Source: Mesostigma viride
Taxonomy: Eukaryota > Streptophyta > Mesostigmatophyceae > Mesostigmatales > Mesostigmataceae
Length of the DNA stretch: 60,000 bases
Reading direction: 5' to 3'
Assembly (NCBI GenBank): GCA_009746045.1
Contig: RPFO01000015.1
Coordinates: forward strand, 3,590,764-3,650,763
The position numbers and the translations under genes are program-made. Positions within the stretch are counted from its first letter, which is position 1; every line of letters starts with the position of its first letter. Shown here in pieces: positions 51,210 through 60,000 of the stretch. The notes under the pieces are model-generated. The model saw only the letters and a list, made by a program, of their open reading frames with translations, was not told the DNA's origin and made no database searches.

Positions 51210-53315
51210 ATGTCACCACGCGGCAAAGAACCGCAGAGGAACCCCAGCCCGCCACGCAATCCGGGCGGAAGCGTCCCCGTGAAAGTACCGATTGAGGAAG
51301 AATCGGGCTCTGAACCGGAGGAGCATTATGAGGAGGAGCATTATGAGGAGGAGCATTATGAGGAGGAGGATTATGTGGAGGAGCAGTATGAAGAGGGCCA
51401 GTTTGAAGAAGAGTATGAGGAGAACCCTGAGTTCACGCATGCTGAGTCTTACCCGGTTGAGGCCGACCCGACCTCCCACGAGCAGGCGTACCAACCTGAG
51501 CAACCATGTCCAGATGGTCCAGGTGTTCTCCCTCTCCCGAGCATGGAGCCCTCCCCGTGGATACAAGCGCAGCCCGGCCCATCACAGCCTGTCGGGTATG
51601 TGTTGGCGCCGCCATGGACTCCGCAGGCTTCACCGTACATATGGTGGTTATGGAATGGTGCCCGCTCAGGTTATCCTGTCTACCACCCATCACCAGATCC
51701 ATCCGGTTATGCTATGCCTGCACTCGCGAGCCCAAGCGACTTGGCCGATCATGATAACAAGCGGATCGACCGGTTATGCTCTACTATGGAGCAAATGCTT
51801 AAGCTTATGACCCAATCGGCTGTAGCCCCTGGCGCCGCCAACCCCACGGCTGGCAACGGCTCCATCGCTGGCGCAGCAGTAAGCGCCTCACCCCTGCCTG
51901 TGGTCCCGGTACCACCAGTGGCCCCTGAGTCTGCTGTGGCCCCTGAGTCTGTTGTGGCCCCTGAGTCTGTTATGGCCCCTGCGCAGTGCAAGACTCCCCC
52001 GTCAACCCCGATGCCGAAAGCTGATGAGCCTGCTTCTTCGGGAAATCCCGTGTCAGCCACCCCAGTCGCGTCTTCAGTATCGTCGATGCAGTCGCCCACC
52101 GCGACCTCCATCCGGAAGACTTCGGAGCTCCCTGGTGCTTCCACTGGCCCAAGCAGCGGTTTCGCTTCGCGACCTGTGGGCCGTGGAGGTGGTAGGGGTA
52201 TGGCTTTTCAGCGGCCTATGGCATCTTCCATGTTTGTGCCCCGCTCCGTTGCCCTCAACGCCGGGCGCACTAGGCGAGGGGGATTCGCCTCGGCAGCCCC
52301 ACGGCCAGTGAAGGAGGCTCCCGATACTTCCTACACGGGGGGAGGTCCCGCGTCAACTCCAGCGACCGGCGCGGAATCTGTGCGACCACCAACAGGTTTG
52401 ACATCCCCCACGACCTTGGCCCTAGCCATGGCAGGATTGTACAACCTGCCCGAGCCGCTTGGTCAGATTCATATACCCATGCTTCCCAGTGATGAGCATT
52501 TCGGTCCGCCGCCCCGAGTTGCCGCGCCCGCGGCCCCTGAGGATCCGACGGCTGCCACAAGACGTCCCGCCGCCCCCTTGGGGCCTAGTGCCGTTTTATC
52601 GGCCGGCAGCAATGTCTATGCATCATGTGATAAGGGTCAGGTACCAGTTTCAGCGGGCTTGGACGGATCCCATCGTCCAGACGGGACAATTCGCCTACCC
52701 GGATGATGTGACAGTCGACGCTGTTCAAGGCGTGTACTTTTACCGCCAAGTGCCGGGTCTGGACTACCCTGCACACCTGGAGATAATCACCCAGCTGGAG
52801 CCGCTGCGACCTGCCCCTGTCCGACCATTGGTCACGAACGACGACCCAGACGTGCGCGTGACACCTGACCTCCCGCACCTGGAGGATTTCACTCTCGAGA
52901 CTCCCTCGGATCATGTGGGTCTACACCGAGAACGGCAATCGACATCGCGTCAGAGACTTCAGATACATGCCACGTTCCGGAGAGCAATTGTTCGAGGTAC
53001 TGTACCCACCTGAGATGGTGCGTGGTCTGACGATGAGTGCATGACGTTAATACGATGCGCCTCGCAATCGTCCGTGCTGTGCGACCCTTCCTGCAAAGGT
53101 TTCAGTGTGGATTCATTGATTGGGCACGCTTGCACGTGGTGATTACCCGCCACCAGTATCTGTGGGCCTTTCTGGGCCTGCTGCCTGAGAACGTCTGGGA
53201 GGACGTCTATCTCCGCAGCGAGCGCCCTCCCCTGGGTGTCCGCGGAGACGTGCAACGTGACTATACTCGCGCCGTGCTCAACGCCCGAGGAATGTTTCAA
53301 GGTGATCCGGAGTAG
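51210..53315 (+). pseudogene. gypsy third ORF in env position, unknown, with frame breaks
   Basis: ATG 51210 (MSPRGKEPQRN), right after an acceptor-like TGTCAACAG. It starts basic and Pro-rich, then has three perfect and one imperfect 15-bp tandem repeats coding EEHYE (about 51318-51380). A Pro/Tyr/Trp-rich part follows, then three VAPES repeats (about 51925-51975), an RGGGRG patch and a disordered region to about 52550. Shifts near 52550 and 52915 lead to a more ordered part (QTGQFAYPDDVTVDAVQGVY, VYTENGNRHRVRDFRYMP). A further frame 53037-53315 reads MRLAIVRAVRPFLQRFQCG and WAFLGLLPENVWEDVY. I see no signal peptide, membrane segment or fusion peptide, so calling it an envelope is not justified. 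Confidence 0.55.
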
Positions 53316-53704
53316 ATAGAAGGCCTTACGCCGCCCGGGATGACCCTGTACTCGTGTAGGGGTCCCGGTAGATAGCCAGCATGGAGGACTGGAAGGATGG
53401 AAACCATGGGAATGACTCTAGCTGTAGAGAGAATTGAGCAGCCAGCAGGCAAGGTAGCGTTCCCGCCCGCACCTTGGCCGAAGGAGGCCCGGCACCGTTT
53501 GTGTCGGGACAGTCCCCGCCGCCTCATGCGATCTCTAGTCAGGTGGGCCGGCCCCCGCCCCTGACGCCCAAGTTACACGAGACGCGTGGTTCTGGCGACT
53601 GCTTGATCCTACGGAGAACCTCTTGTGGTCGAAGTCTAAAAGCTCCAACATGCGATAGGAATTTGTTCGTCCCTTCGGCTCTTATGCCATAACTCCCGCC
53701 TTGT
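53316..53704 (+). other. gypsy 3' noncoding region
   Basis: No gene seen in these 390 bases. Confidence 0.4.
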
Positions 53705-53717
53705 GACGAGGGGGAGG
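53705..53717 (+). promoter_or_regulatory. gypsy polypurine tract
   Basis: GACGAGGGGGAGG immediately before the TGTGTTGC start of the 3' LTR. Confidence 0.65.
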
Positions 53718-54321
53718 TGTGTTGCATGCCAAGGCAACAATACTGTAGCATGATAAAGTGATCAACGTGTGACAGTCCGCCGCTGGAAGCGGACAAAACG
53801 GACAAGTATTTTTAGAGTTAGCTTGTGCCGATCGGAGGGGACCGGCCCGGTCACCGTCCGTTTGGTGTGTTAGAAGTATAGTCGTGGCACACTATTTTGT
53901 ACACTTCTGAGCCGACCAAGAGTCGTCAGATATAGTTTGTGTGTGTGCCAAACGACCCTAAGTGTGTGATCTATGTTTGTTCAGGGCCGGTTGGCCCGGT
54001 GTCTGTTCGTGTGGTCAAGAGACAAGCTTAAGTTGTAGCGCGTGGCGGCGACGCACGCCACGCGGTTGTCAAAGTATATGGATGGGGAAGGTGGCCCAAC
54101 CTTCCCACGCGTTCATGCTTCCTGAGCCTGCGTCATCCATTTAGTTCTTCCCCCTCTTGTCCCGATTATAGTTGGCCCCGGATCCGTTTATTATTAATGA
54201 AATAAAGACGTTGGCACGAGCCATTGCCAAGTTGCAACCCAATGTCCAACGGGTTAAAGATTCTTTCCTGATACCTTGATCAGGACCCGGCCCGGGTCTG
54301 ATCACAGGTCCGGACGTAACA
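53718..54321 (+). repeat. gypsy 3' LTR
   Basis: About 604 bp, from TGTGTTGCATGCC to GGACGTAACA. The start is set by the polypurine tract and a TGTTGC/GTAACA near-inverted pair, and could be two bases later. The last 246 bp match the 5' LTR remnant (5881-6126), and the earlier part has no partner in this window. It contains GAAATAAAGACG, a poly(A)-like signal. Confidence 0.75.
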
Positions 54322-54662
54322 CCAGCCCCGGGCGTGTCGCAGACAGTTATCACTACCGTAGGCCGTGGTGCCGCACCTCGGCGCAGGTTTCTTCAGCAGC
54401 CTGTGCATGGAGAAAAAAACGTGTCTCAATCCAGGAACCCCCGTCGGTTCATGTCAGCCTAGAAAACTGGAGCGATGGAGCCACAACTAACGGGAAATCC
54501 CCATTCAAATTCGCCTAGCCCATGGGTCACAAGTGGCCGACAGGTAGATGCAGCCAGCCCCGGGCGTGTCGCAGACAGTAATCACTAGCGTAGACCGCGG
54601 TGCCGCACCTCGGCGCAGGTTTTTCAGCTGTGCATGGAGAAAAAAACGTGTCTCAATCCAGG
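54322..54662 (+). repeat. direct repeat pair flanking the gypsy 3' end
   Basis: CCAGCCCCGGGCGTGTCGCA begins two copies of about 110 bp (54322-54436 and 54554-54662), separated by about 117 bp. The first copy starts exactly at the LTR end. Confidence 0.8.
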
Positions 54663-56350
54663 ATCTATATATTAGGAATAATAATGTCTCAGTGTCCAGA
54701 GGCCTCACTTGAGGCCTTTTGGCTCAATTGAGGCATTTTTCACCACAATCACATGGGGTACGGTATTTTGGCAGGAAGGACCGGTCCTATGGGCCGTCCG
54801 GCTCATGCAGTGGCGCGAAGCTGGTATATGTGCTGAGCGTCCTGACCCGTTGGGGTCGACAGGGGTCGACGGTTACTTGAAAATACGTGAGGTGGAAAAG
54901 TAGCTATTTTTGCCACTTTCGTGCACTGAACGGGACGATGAATTTTCACGAATGCACGACCATGGCGGCCTGGAGTAAAATAGACCGTATGGCCACGTTC
55001 GTGCATCATTTCGAGCAGTATGGAGCGCGTTGGGCAGATAAGTTATGAAGCTATAGCCCGACCGCTAAATGTGTCAAAAGTCGATTTATAAATTTCGTGG
55101 GGTCGTTGTATTTGTGTGCTGAATGCCATGCAGGTTAGTGAAATTCAGATGGGGCGTAGATGGCGTTGATAGTGCGCCTGCCAGCAGGCTGGTGCTTTGA
55201 TATGCTGGGAAGGAGACTAGCCGGGAACGGCGGGGGGGGATGTTGGGGCAGCCGCGAGGGGCACTGGTTATATTCGAGCCTTCTGGCGTGTATCCGTACT
55301 AGGTAGAGAAGGGGTGTTTTTAGGTAGGAAAAACTGCTGGGTTGCGGACAGCGAGAACGCGCGCGCGCCCGGCAATGGCAGCGCTCGTACGCAAGCAGCG
55401 CTGGCCCGGGCGTTGGCAGCCGTTTTCATGCGTCAATGGACAATGCATGGAGCTACTGTCCGGCAGGAGGAGCGGCCTGCGCTGGTCCCGGAGAGCTTGA
55501 AAAAGTCGAGTTTGACCAGCGTTCCTGTCGCAGCCACCTCTGGACTGCCCATGTTATAGTGCGCACTTCATGATGCCATGTGTCGATGCGTGTGAAAGTT
55601 GAGTGCATCCATGCACCGGGTGGGAGAAGGTTAATATCATCGTCTGGTTTGTAACGCTGCCAGTTTTTTGTTATTTACCGGCACCTGGCCGGTGTGACTT
55701 CAAGGCAGGTTATTACATAGTGCTGCGCTCTGCGGATGGGGCCCGTTGTGTAAGCGTGTGTGCTTTCTGTAAGAAGCATGATAGTTCCTGCTGCGTTGCT
55801 CATGTCACAGGCAAGCCTTGCAAGTGCCAAGATATGGGTCACAGGTCCGAGAACTGGGTATGAGTGTCCATTCATGCTCTCATACCTTGCCATGCTGTTC
55901 ATGTACTATCTTAACAGCAACACCTTAATTGTTAGAAAATATCATAAGTGCCATAGGTATAGGGGCTTGGTGAGCGAAGTTAAGCGCTTTGCTTGCAGTT
56001 CACAACTGTCATGATAATGCATGATCCTTGCGCGTGGTTGCAATAGAGGCTGTGGATTCTTCGTAGTTACGTGCACTGAATACCCATGGCAGGCTATTAC
56101 TGCCTGCAGTGCTTCGCGACAGCCCCGGTGGTGCAAGTGTGTGTGTGGGGTCCCTTGGGCAGCTTGTCATGCCTTGCCATGCTTACCGGGTCACGGGAAA
56201 GCCTCGCAAGACCCGTAAGACACGTTTAATAGATGCATAGGGAACTGACGGCACTGTTGCCTTTTTGATGCATGTATCTATGGTCATGTTGTATTCATGG
56301 TGCCGCCGTAGCAACACCCTGTTTTATAAAATCATAATTAAATAGGTATT
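54663..56350. other. no recognisable feature
   Basis: About 1.7 kb. Short frames exist (for example 55314-55559 plus), but none has a recognisable domain, codon signal or repeat support. GAGGCCTTTTGG near 54710 resembles GAGGCCTTTTCC at 58638. Confidence 0.3.
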
Positions 56351-56469
56351 ATGACACTTGAGCTCCCAAGAAAACCAGCATTTGATTGAAAACAATGAGT
56401 AGAGCCCCTGCCAAAGGCAAGTTTAAGTAGTCATCTCGTCTCCCTCGCATGCAGGAGCAAGAGCCCCCC
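56351..56469 (-). repeat. split repeat X1 (B2 on the minus strand)
   Basis: 119 bp, ATGACACTTGAGCTCCC to CAAGAGCCCCCC. Its copy X2 is at 56954-57072. Confidence 0.9.
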
Positions 56470-56487
56470 AAGGGTGGGATGGGTGGG

Positions 56488-56953
56488 AAGAAACAATTAC
56501 GGGTCACAACCCGCCGACCATGCTTATCAAGCCTACCGTCAAAATGGAAAACGGCAAAACCAGAAATATCCTAACGCTGACAATTTAATAATTCAGCCAG
56601 CCAGCTCATCTGTAACACGTCTGAGCTGTCAGGCCATGTGTACTCTACGAATGCAACCCTGGACACACTACCCAACCAAGCAGCACACCAATCAATTGGT
56701 GAGTGCTGGTTACATCAGATTTTATTACAGCTTTTTGACGCAACTTCCGTCAGCATTCCACACATGGCCGGCCGTTCAATCAAACGGCGCCTGACTCACA
56801 AAAGGCAAAGCTAGTTGCCAGTAGGATTCCCCGGTAAACAACAAGCCGTCCCCATTCGTCTAACAAGCCTTTCTGCATGTACAGCCACAAGGTTGTGGCG
56901 GCCCTTTCTTTCCCGCATTCTGTTTAATAAACTATTTTCAGAGAAATCCGATT
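56488..56953 (-). repeat. split repeat Y1 (A2 on the minus strand)
   Basis: 466 bp, AAGAAACAATTACGGG to GAGAAATCCGATT. It is joined directly to X2. Confidence 0.9.
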
Positions 56954-57072
56954 ATGACACTTGAGCTCCCAAGAAAACCAGCATTTGATTGAAAACAGTG
57001 AGTAGAGCCCCTGCCAAAGGCAAGTTTAAGTAGTCATCTCGTCTCCCTCGCATGCAGGAGCAAGAGCCCCCC

Positions 57073-58028
57073 GATCCACCCCAGTCCCTGGCGCCATTGC
57101 CCTCCTCCCCCGCACTGTCGCCGTTCAGGAAACAAAACTTAAGATAGGATCACTGTTGCCCCAATAACAGTGAACAAAGAAAAGGAGAAGAATCCCCCCC
57201 CCCTCTTCCAGGCAGCCTCGAGGGTAGCCGCTTCCATAAAAAGACCACAAAGTGGGGCGTGTCGCAACATCTCCTTCATGGCGACTCAGCCCGCACAAGG
57301 CTATAATAACCCCCTAAGGGGCCCGACAATAAAAGGTTAGCGAATCCGCGGAGCCGCCTCAGCAAACTATTATTCCAGATAAAAACCCAGAAAATTGGCA
57401 TTCCGACGCCACCAGGGTTTGAACCGCTACCTGCCGGGTGCTGAGCAGGGAGAGACGACAAGGCCAGGCACTGCCACTGCCAGCCGAGACGCCTTTCCGA
57501 TACTCGGTTCCTTTTGTGGGAATTTTGCAATTATATTTTCTTCCGGAACGCAAGAAATTAGCCAGCCGCGCGTCACCCTTATATCCCTCGCTGGCCCATA
57601 ACAAAAAAGGGCCGCGCACCAAGCCGAAGGCAGCGCCATGCAGCGCCTTAGGCTGTGGGCCGCTGACTGACTACCAGCGCAGTCTCATGGAATCCAAATT
57701 AATCTATTGACCTTCGCACAGTTTCCGCATTAGCTGCGGACTTCTTAGTCGACATGATTGGCTCCGCTGCTGGAATTACCAGCAGCCGGGGCGGGGCGCC
57801 CAGCCCACTTTCTATGACCACCGAGACGCTGCCCAGCAAGGTGCCAACCAGAACCACTTGGCACATTGGTAACGCGAAATTTCCGTTCCGTTCAAACCGC
57901 CCCTACCTGCCGTGACGTCGCAAGGCCCGCGACTTCATAGCAGGCAAGGACGGGGTCTTTGCCTAATTTTCTTTAGCCCCGCCGCCATAGCAGCGAGGCC
58001 GATCATACTGCTTCAGTGAGCACATTCA
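57073..58028 (-). other. interior of the split-repeat element
   Basis: No ORF with recognisable coding content. The sequence is GC-rich, with a B-box-like GGTTCAAACC on the minus strand at about 57415-57425. Confidence 0.4.
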
Positions 58029-58497
58029 AAGAAACAATTACGGGTCACAACCCGCCGACCATGCTTATCAAGCCTACCGTCAAAATGGAAAACGGCAAAA
58101 CCAGAAATATCCTAACGCTGACAATTTAATAATTCAGCCAGCCAGCTCATCTGTAACACGTCTGAGCTGTCAGGCCATGTGTACTCTACGAATGCAACCC
58201 TGGACACACTACCCAACCAAGCAGCACACCAATCAATTGGTGAGTGCTGGTTACATCAGATTTTATTACAGCTTTTTGACGCAACTTCCGTCAGCATTCC
58301 ACACATGGCCGGCCGTTCAATCAAACGGCGCCTGACTCACAAAAGGCAAAGCTAGTTGCCAGTAGGATTCCCCGGTAAACAACAAGCCGTCCCCATTCGT
58401 CTAACAAGCCTTTCTGCATGTACAGCCACAAGGTTGTGGCGGCCCTTTCTTTCCCGCATTCTGTTTAATAAACTATTTAATTCAGAGAAATCCGATT
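58029..58497 (-). repeat. split repeat Y2 (A1 on the minus strand)
   Basis: 469-bp copy of Y1. Confidence 0.9.
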
Positions 58498-58795
58498 GGG
58501 GCTGTATGACTGATGTTAAGTGCTGGGATTCAACCCCAAAACAATCATAATACATAATGGATGTCCTATGCTCATATTTGGAATAAAGTTTGTTTGGCAA
58601 CATGCAACACCCATGACCCAATATAAAAAGGCCTCCATTGAGGCCTTTTCCTGGACATTGGCCGGACAATAATTGCGTAAAAGCTTCGGAAAATTATATC
58701 AGCGTGTGCGTCTTAGAAAGACGAAGCGATTATGATACTCACAGCCGAATTTGGTGCCCAAACGTGAAAGTTATGAGCTCCGCCGTCAGCCATGG

Positions 58796-59226
58796 CTACC
58801 TCGTGGCTCGTGCCGGCTCGTGGCCGACGTAGATGGCCGCCCCCTTCCAGTACAGAGGCTTCCCCGCTGCGGTCTGCCGGAGCTGGAGGTAGGTCGGCCA
58901 TAGCTCCCGTCGCCGTTGTTGCTGCGCCAGGTTCTTAAGTCGTCGTCCAAGGTGTAGTGAGTCCTCTCGAGCCGCTTGCGGCGTCTGAGGAACGAAATCA
59001 TTGTCCGCCGGGTTCTCAAAGATGAGCAGCAGCGGAGGCGCCCCCGCCTTACCCCGCGAGCGGAAAAGGCGGAGGGCCTCCAGCTTCATCTCACCAATGA
59101 GGCCCATGCGGCCAAGGATTTCTTTCTCCAACGCCTGTGCAAGCTTCACGGAGTTCTCACCTTCCACCAGGTTGAAGTTCTTGACGATGACGTTGAGGCT
59201 GCGCTTGTCAAGCTCGGCCTCATCGC
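58796..59226 (-). pseudogene. LINE-type ORF1 (RRM/L1-ORF1-like) fragment
   Basis: The minus frame reads LRDEAELDKRSLNVIVKNFN, then GENSVKLAQALEKEILGRMG, LEALRLFRSRGKAGAPPLLL, DSLHLGRRLKNLAQQQRRRE and PTYLQLRQTAAGKPLYW. This follows the pattern of L1-type ORF1 RNA-binding domains: N-hydrophobic strand, E-x-E/N, amphipathic helix, R-x-G with basic residues and PP/RP-hydrophobic strand, then QQ-x-R-R-x-L. A TGA precedes the fragment at about 59229-59231. No endonuclease or RT is nearby. It could also be another RRM-like ORF. Confidence 0.4.
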
Positions 59227-59392
59227 GGAGTCACTTGATGCCATAGGAATTAAACGGAGAGAGGAATAAGGAATCACATCACCACGTTTATATGCTCGCC
59301 ACGGTCATGCTCGTTGACAGAACAATGCACGACGCGTGCATAAATGATCGACCACAACCGACCCGTTAGTAGCACCCACAGCTAGTCACATA

Positions 59393-59514
59393 CATGGTGG
59401 GTTGAATCCCAAAGGTCTTACTACGAATATAACACAGGAATGTGCCACGACCCGGTGGGTAGAATCCCACAGGACTAGCTACGAATGATACAACACTGGA
59501 ATGTGTCACGACCC
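59393..59514 (+). repeat. two tandem copies of about 60 bp
   Basis: GGTGGGTTGAATCCCA...CACGACCC is repeated as GGTGGGTAGAATCCCA...CACGACCC. It may belong to the LTR of the element entering from the right. Confidence 0.7.
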
Positions 59515-59682
59515 TATGGCTCAGGCAAAGACGGCTCAGCCCTAACTACCGGCGCCACATGCAGGCCGGCGCCCGTCTTAAACCTACAAACCACAACAGG
59601 CTAGTAAAAGCCGGTACGTACGAAACAGGCCAGCAAACCAATACTAGGTGAATACGGGGAATAACCCCCAAAACCAAACCAT

Positions 59683-59839
59683 TGTTACGACGTGACTTCC
59701 CAACGGGAGCACGAGTCTAATTAATTAATTAATTAATTAATTAATTAATTAATTAATTAATTAATTAATTAATCAATTAATTGTTACGACCTACTGTCCA
59801 CTGCTGAAGAACCCTAGTTAAATAGGCTTGGACGTAACA
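59683..59839 (-). repeat. LTR-like segment of another gypsy-type element (minus)
   Basis: It starts and ends with the inverted pair TGTTACG/CGTAACA. On the minus strand it begins TGTTACGTCC right after a G-rich polypurine tract. The true left edge is uncertain: another TGTTACG is at 59782, and the LTR could extend further left. A TATA-like CATATAAACG (minus) lies near 59285-59295. Confidence 0.45.
59717..59780 (+). repeat. (TTAA)n microsatellite
   Basis: About 15 units of TTAA with one C interruption at 59774. Confidence 0.95.
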
Positions 59840-59852
59840 ATCCTCCCCCCAC
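59840..59852 (-). promoter_or_regulatory. polypurine tract (minus)
   Basis: Minus strand GTGGGGGGAGGAT immediately before TGTTACG. This is the standard arrangement at a Ty3/gypsy 3' LTR, so the element's interior lies beyond the right edge. Confidence 0.55.
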
Positions 59853-60000
59853 AGGGATATAGGGGAGGAACCCCCTCTAGCACCACCAACCAAGGAAACG
59901 ACACACGACAGCAAACCAGACGACAAACGAGCAGCCCCCGGATCCCAGTAGGGTTAGGCGCCAATAGTAAACAACCCGGGTGGCAGGAAGGGGGGTACCA

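Larger units (their letters stand above)
56351..58497 (-). mobile_element. non-autonomous element with PAT-type split direct repeats
   Basis: On the plus strand the order is X1 (56351-56469), Y1 (56488-56953), X2 (56954-57072), internal 0.95 kb, Y2 (58029-58497). Read on the minus strand this is A1, interior, B1-A2, B2, the same layout as the DIRS element at 31363-37696. X copies are 119 bp. Y copies are 466 and 469 bp and differ by a 3-bp indel. ATT occurs at the left edge, the Y1/X2 junction and the right edge, consistent with a 3-bp recombinase core. There is no RT or recombinase gene. Confidence 0.75.

Noticed and set aside
55314-55559. Possible host gene fragment
   Set aside because: Short frame with no domain, no start context and no similarity to anything recognised.
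57410-57430. tRNA or SINE head (GGTTCAAACC B-box-like on the minus strand)
   Set aside because: The arms around it do not pair as a tRNA T-arm, no A box or acceptor stem could be placed, and there is no tail or duplication.
57745-57790. 18S rRNA-like CTGGAATTACCAGCAGC
   Set aside because: Only a short stretch resembles the conserved rRNA segment. Flanking bases do not follow it.

Overview
The window is a eukaryotic transposable-element graveyard. I see no host gene that I can defend, and no rRNA, tRNA, organellar or bacterial-type operon. Ty3/gypsy, Ty1/copia, DIRS/PAT-type tyrosine-recombinase, gag-only LTR and CACTA elements sit together in GC-moderate DNA. A PAT-type DIRS element with split direct repeats is reminiscent of green-algal elements such as Kangaroo of Volvox, so a green alga is my best guess. 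That guess is inference only.

The layout is a set of nested insertions that can be undone on paper. The outermost layer is a chromovirus-like Ty3/gypsy element. Its 5' LTR remnant is at 5881-6126 and a primer site follows at 6128. A 3-kb leader holds a Cauli_VI-domain ORF. Gag starts at 9171 and resumes at 19148; protease, RT-RNase H and integrase run to 24806. The chromodomain tail is at 50916-51149, a third ORF at 51210-53315, and the 3' LTR at 53718-54321. Into it went: (a) a copia element (Copia3, 3' part at 4374-5880) in the 5' LTR, itself hit by another copia element on the minus strand (Copia1, 1-4373); (b) a 9.9-kb near-perfect palindrome with CACTA termini in the start of gag (9241-19145); (c) a 26-kb copia element (Copia2, 24807-50910, 5-bp target duplication GACGG) between integrase and chromodomain.

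Copia2 itself carries six further insertions: gag-only LTR element 1 (27664-30869, duplication CAGGT); a PAT-type DIRS element (31363-37696); a solo LTR of the Copia1 family (38898-39549, duplication ATCAG); a 584-bp terminal-inverted-repeat element (40223-40806); gag-only LTR element 2 (41007-44233, duplication CCCTG); and a second CACTA element in its 3' LTR (46350-50484, duplication AT). Conceptual excision of each restores the interrupted frame or the LTR length, which is the main support for the boundaries.

Downstream of the gypsy element (54322-60000) lie a direct-repeat pair, a short non-autonomous element with the same split-repeat architecture as DIRS/PAT (56351-58497, minus orientation), a LINE-type ORF1 fragment (minus) and the edge of another LTR element (minus). 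The most notable observations are: a 2A-type ribosome-skipping motif between RNase H and tyrosine recombinase in the DIRS polyprotein; the CACTA inverted dimer; an in-frame UGA-CUN junction between gag and pol in two separate copia elements; and a copia domain order with protease after integrase, inside LTRs that begin AGTT and end AACT.
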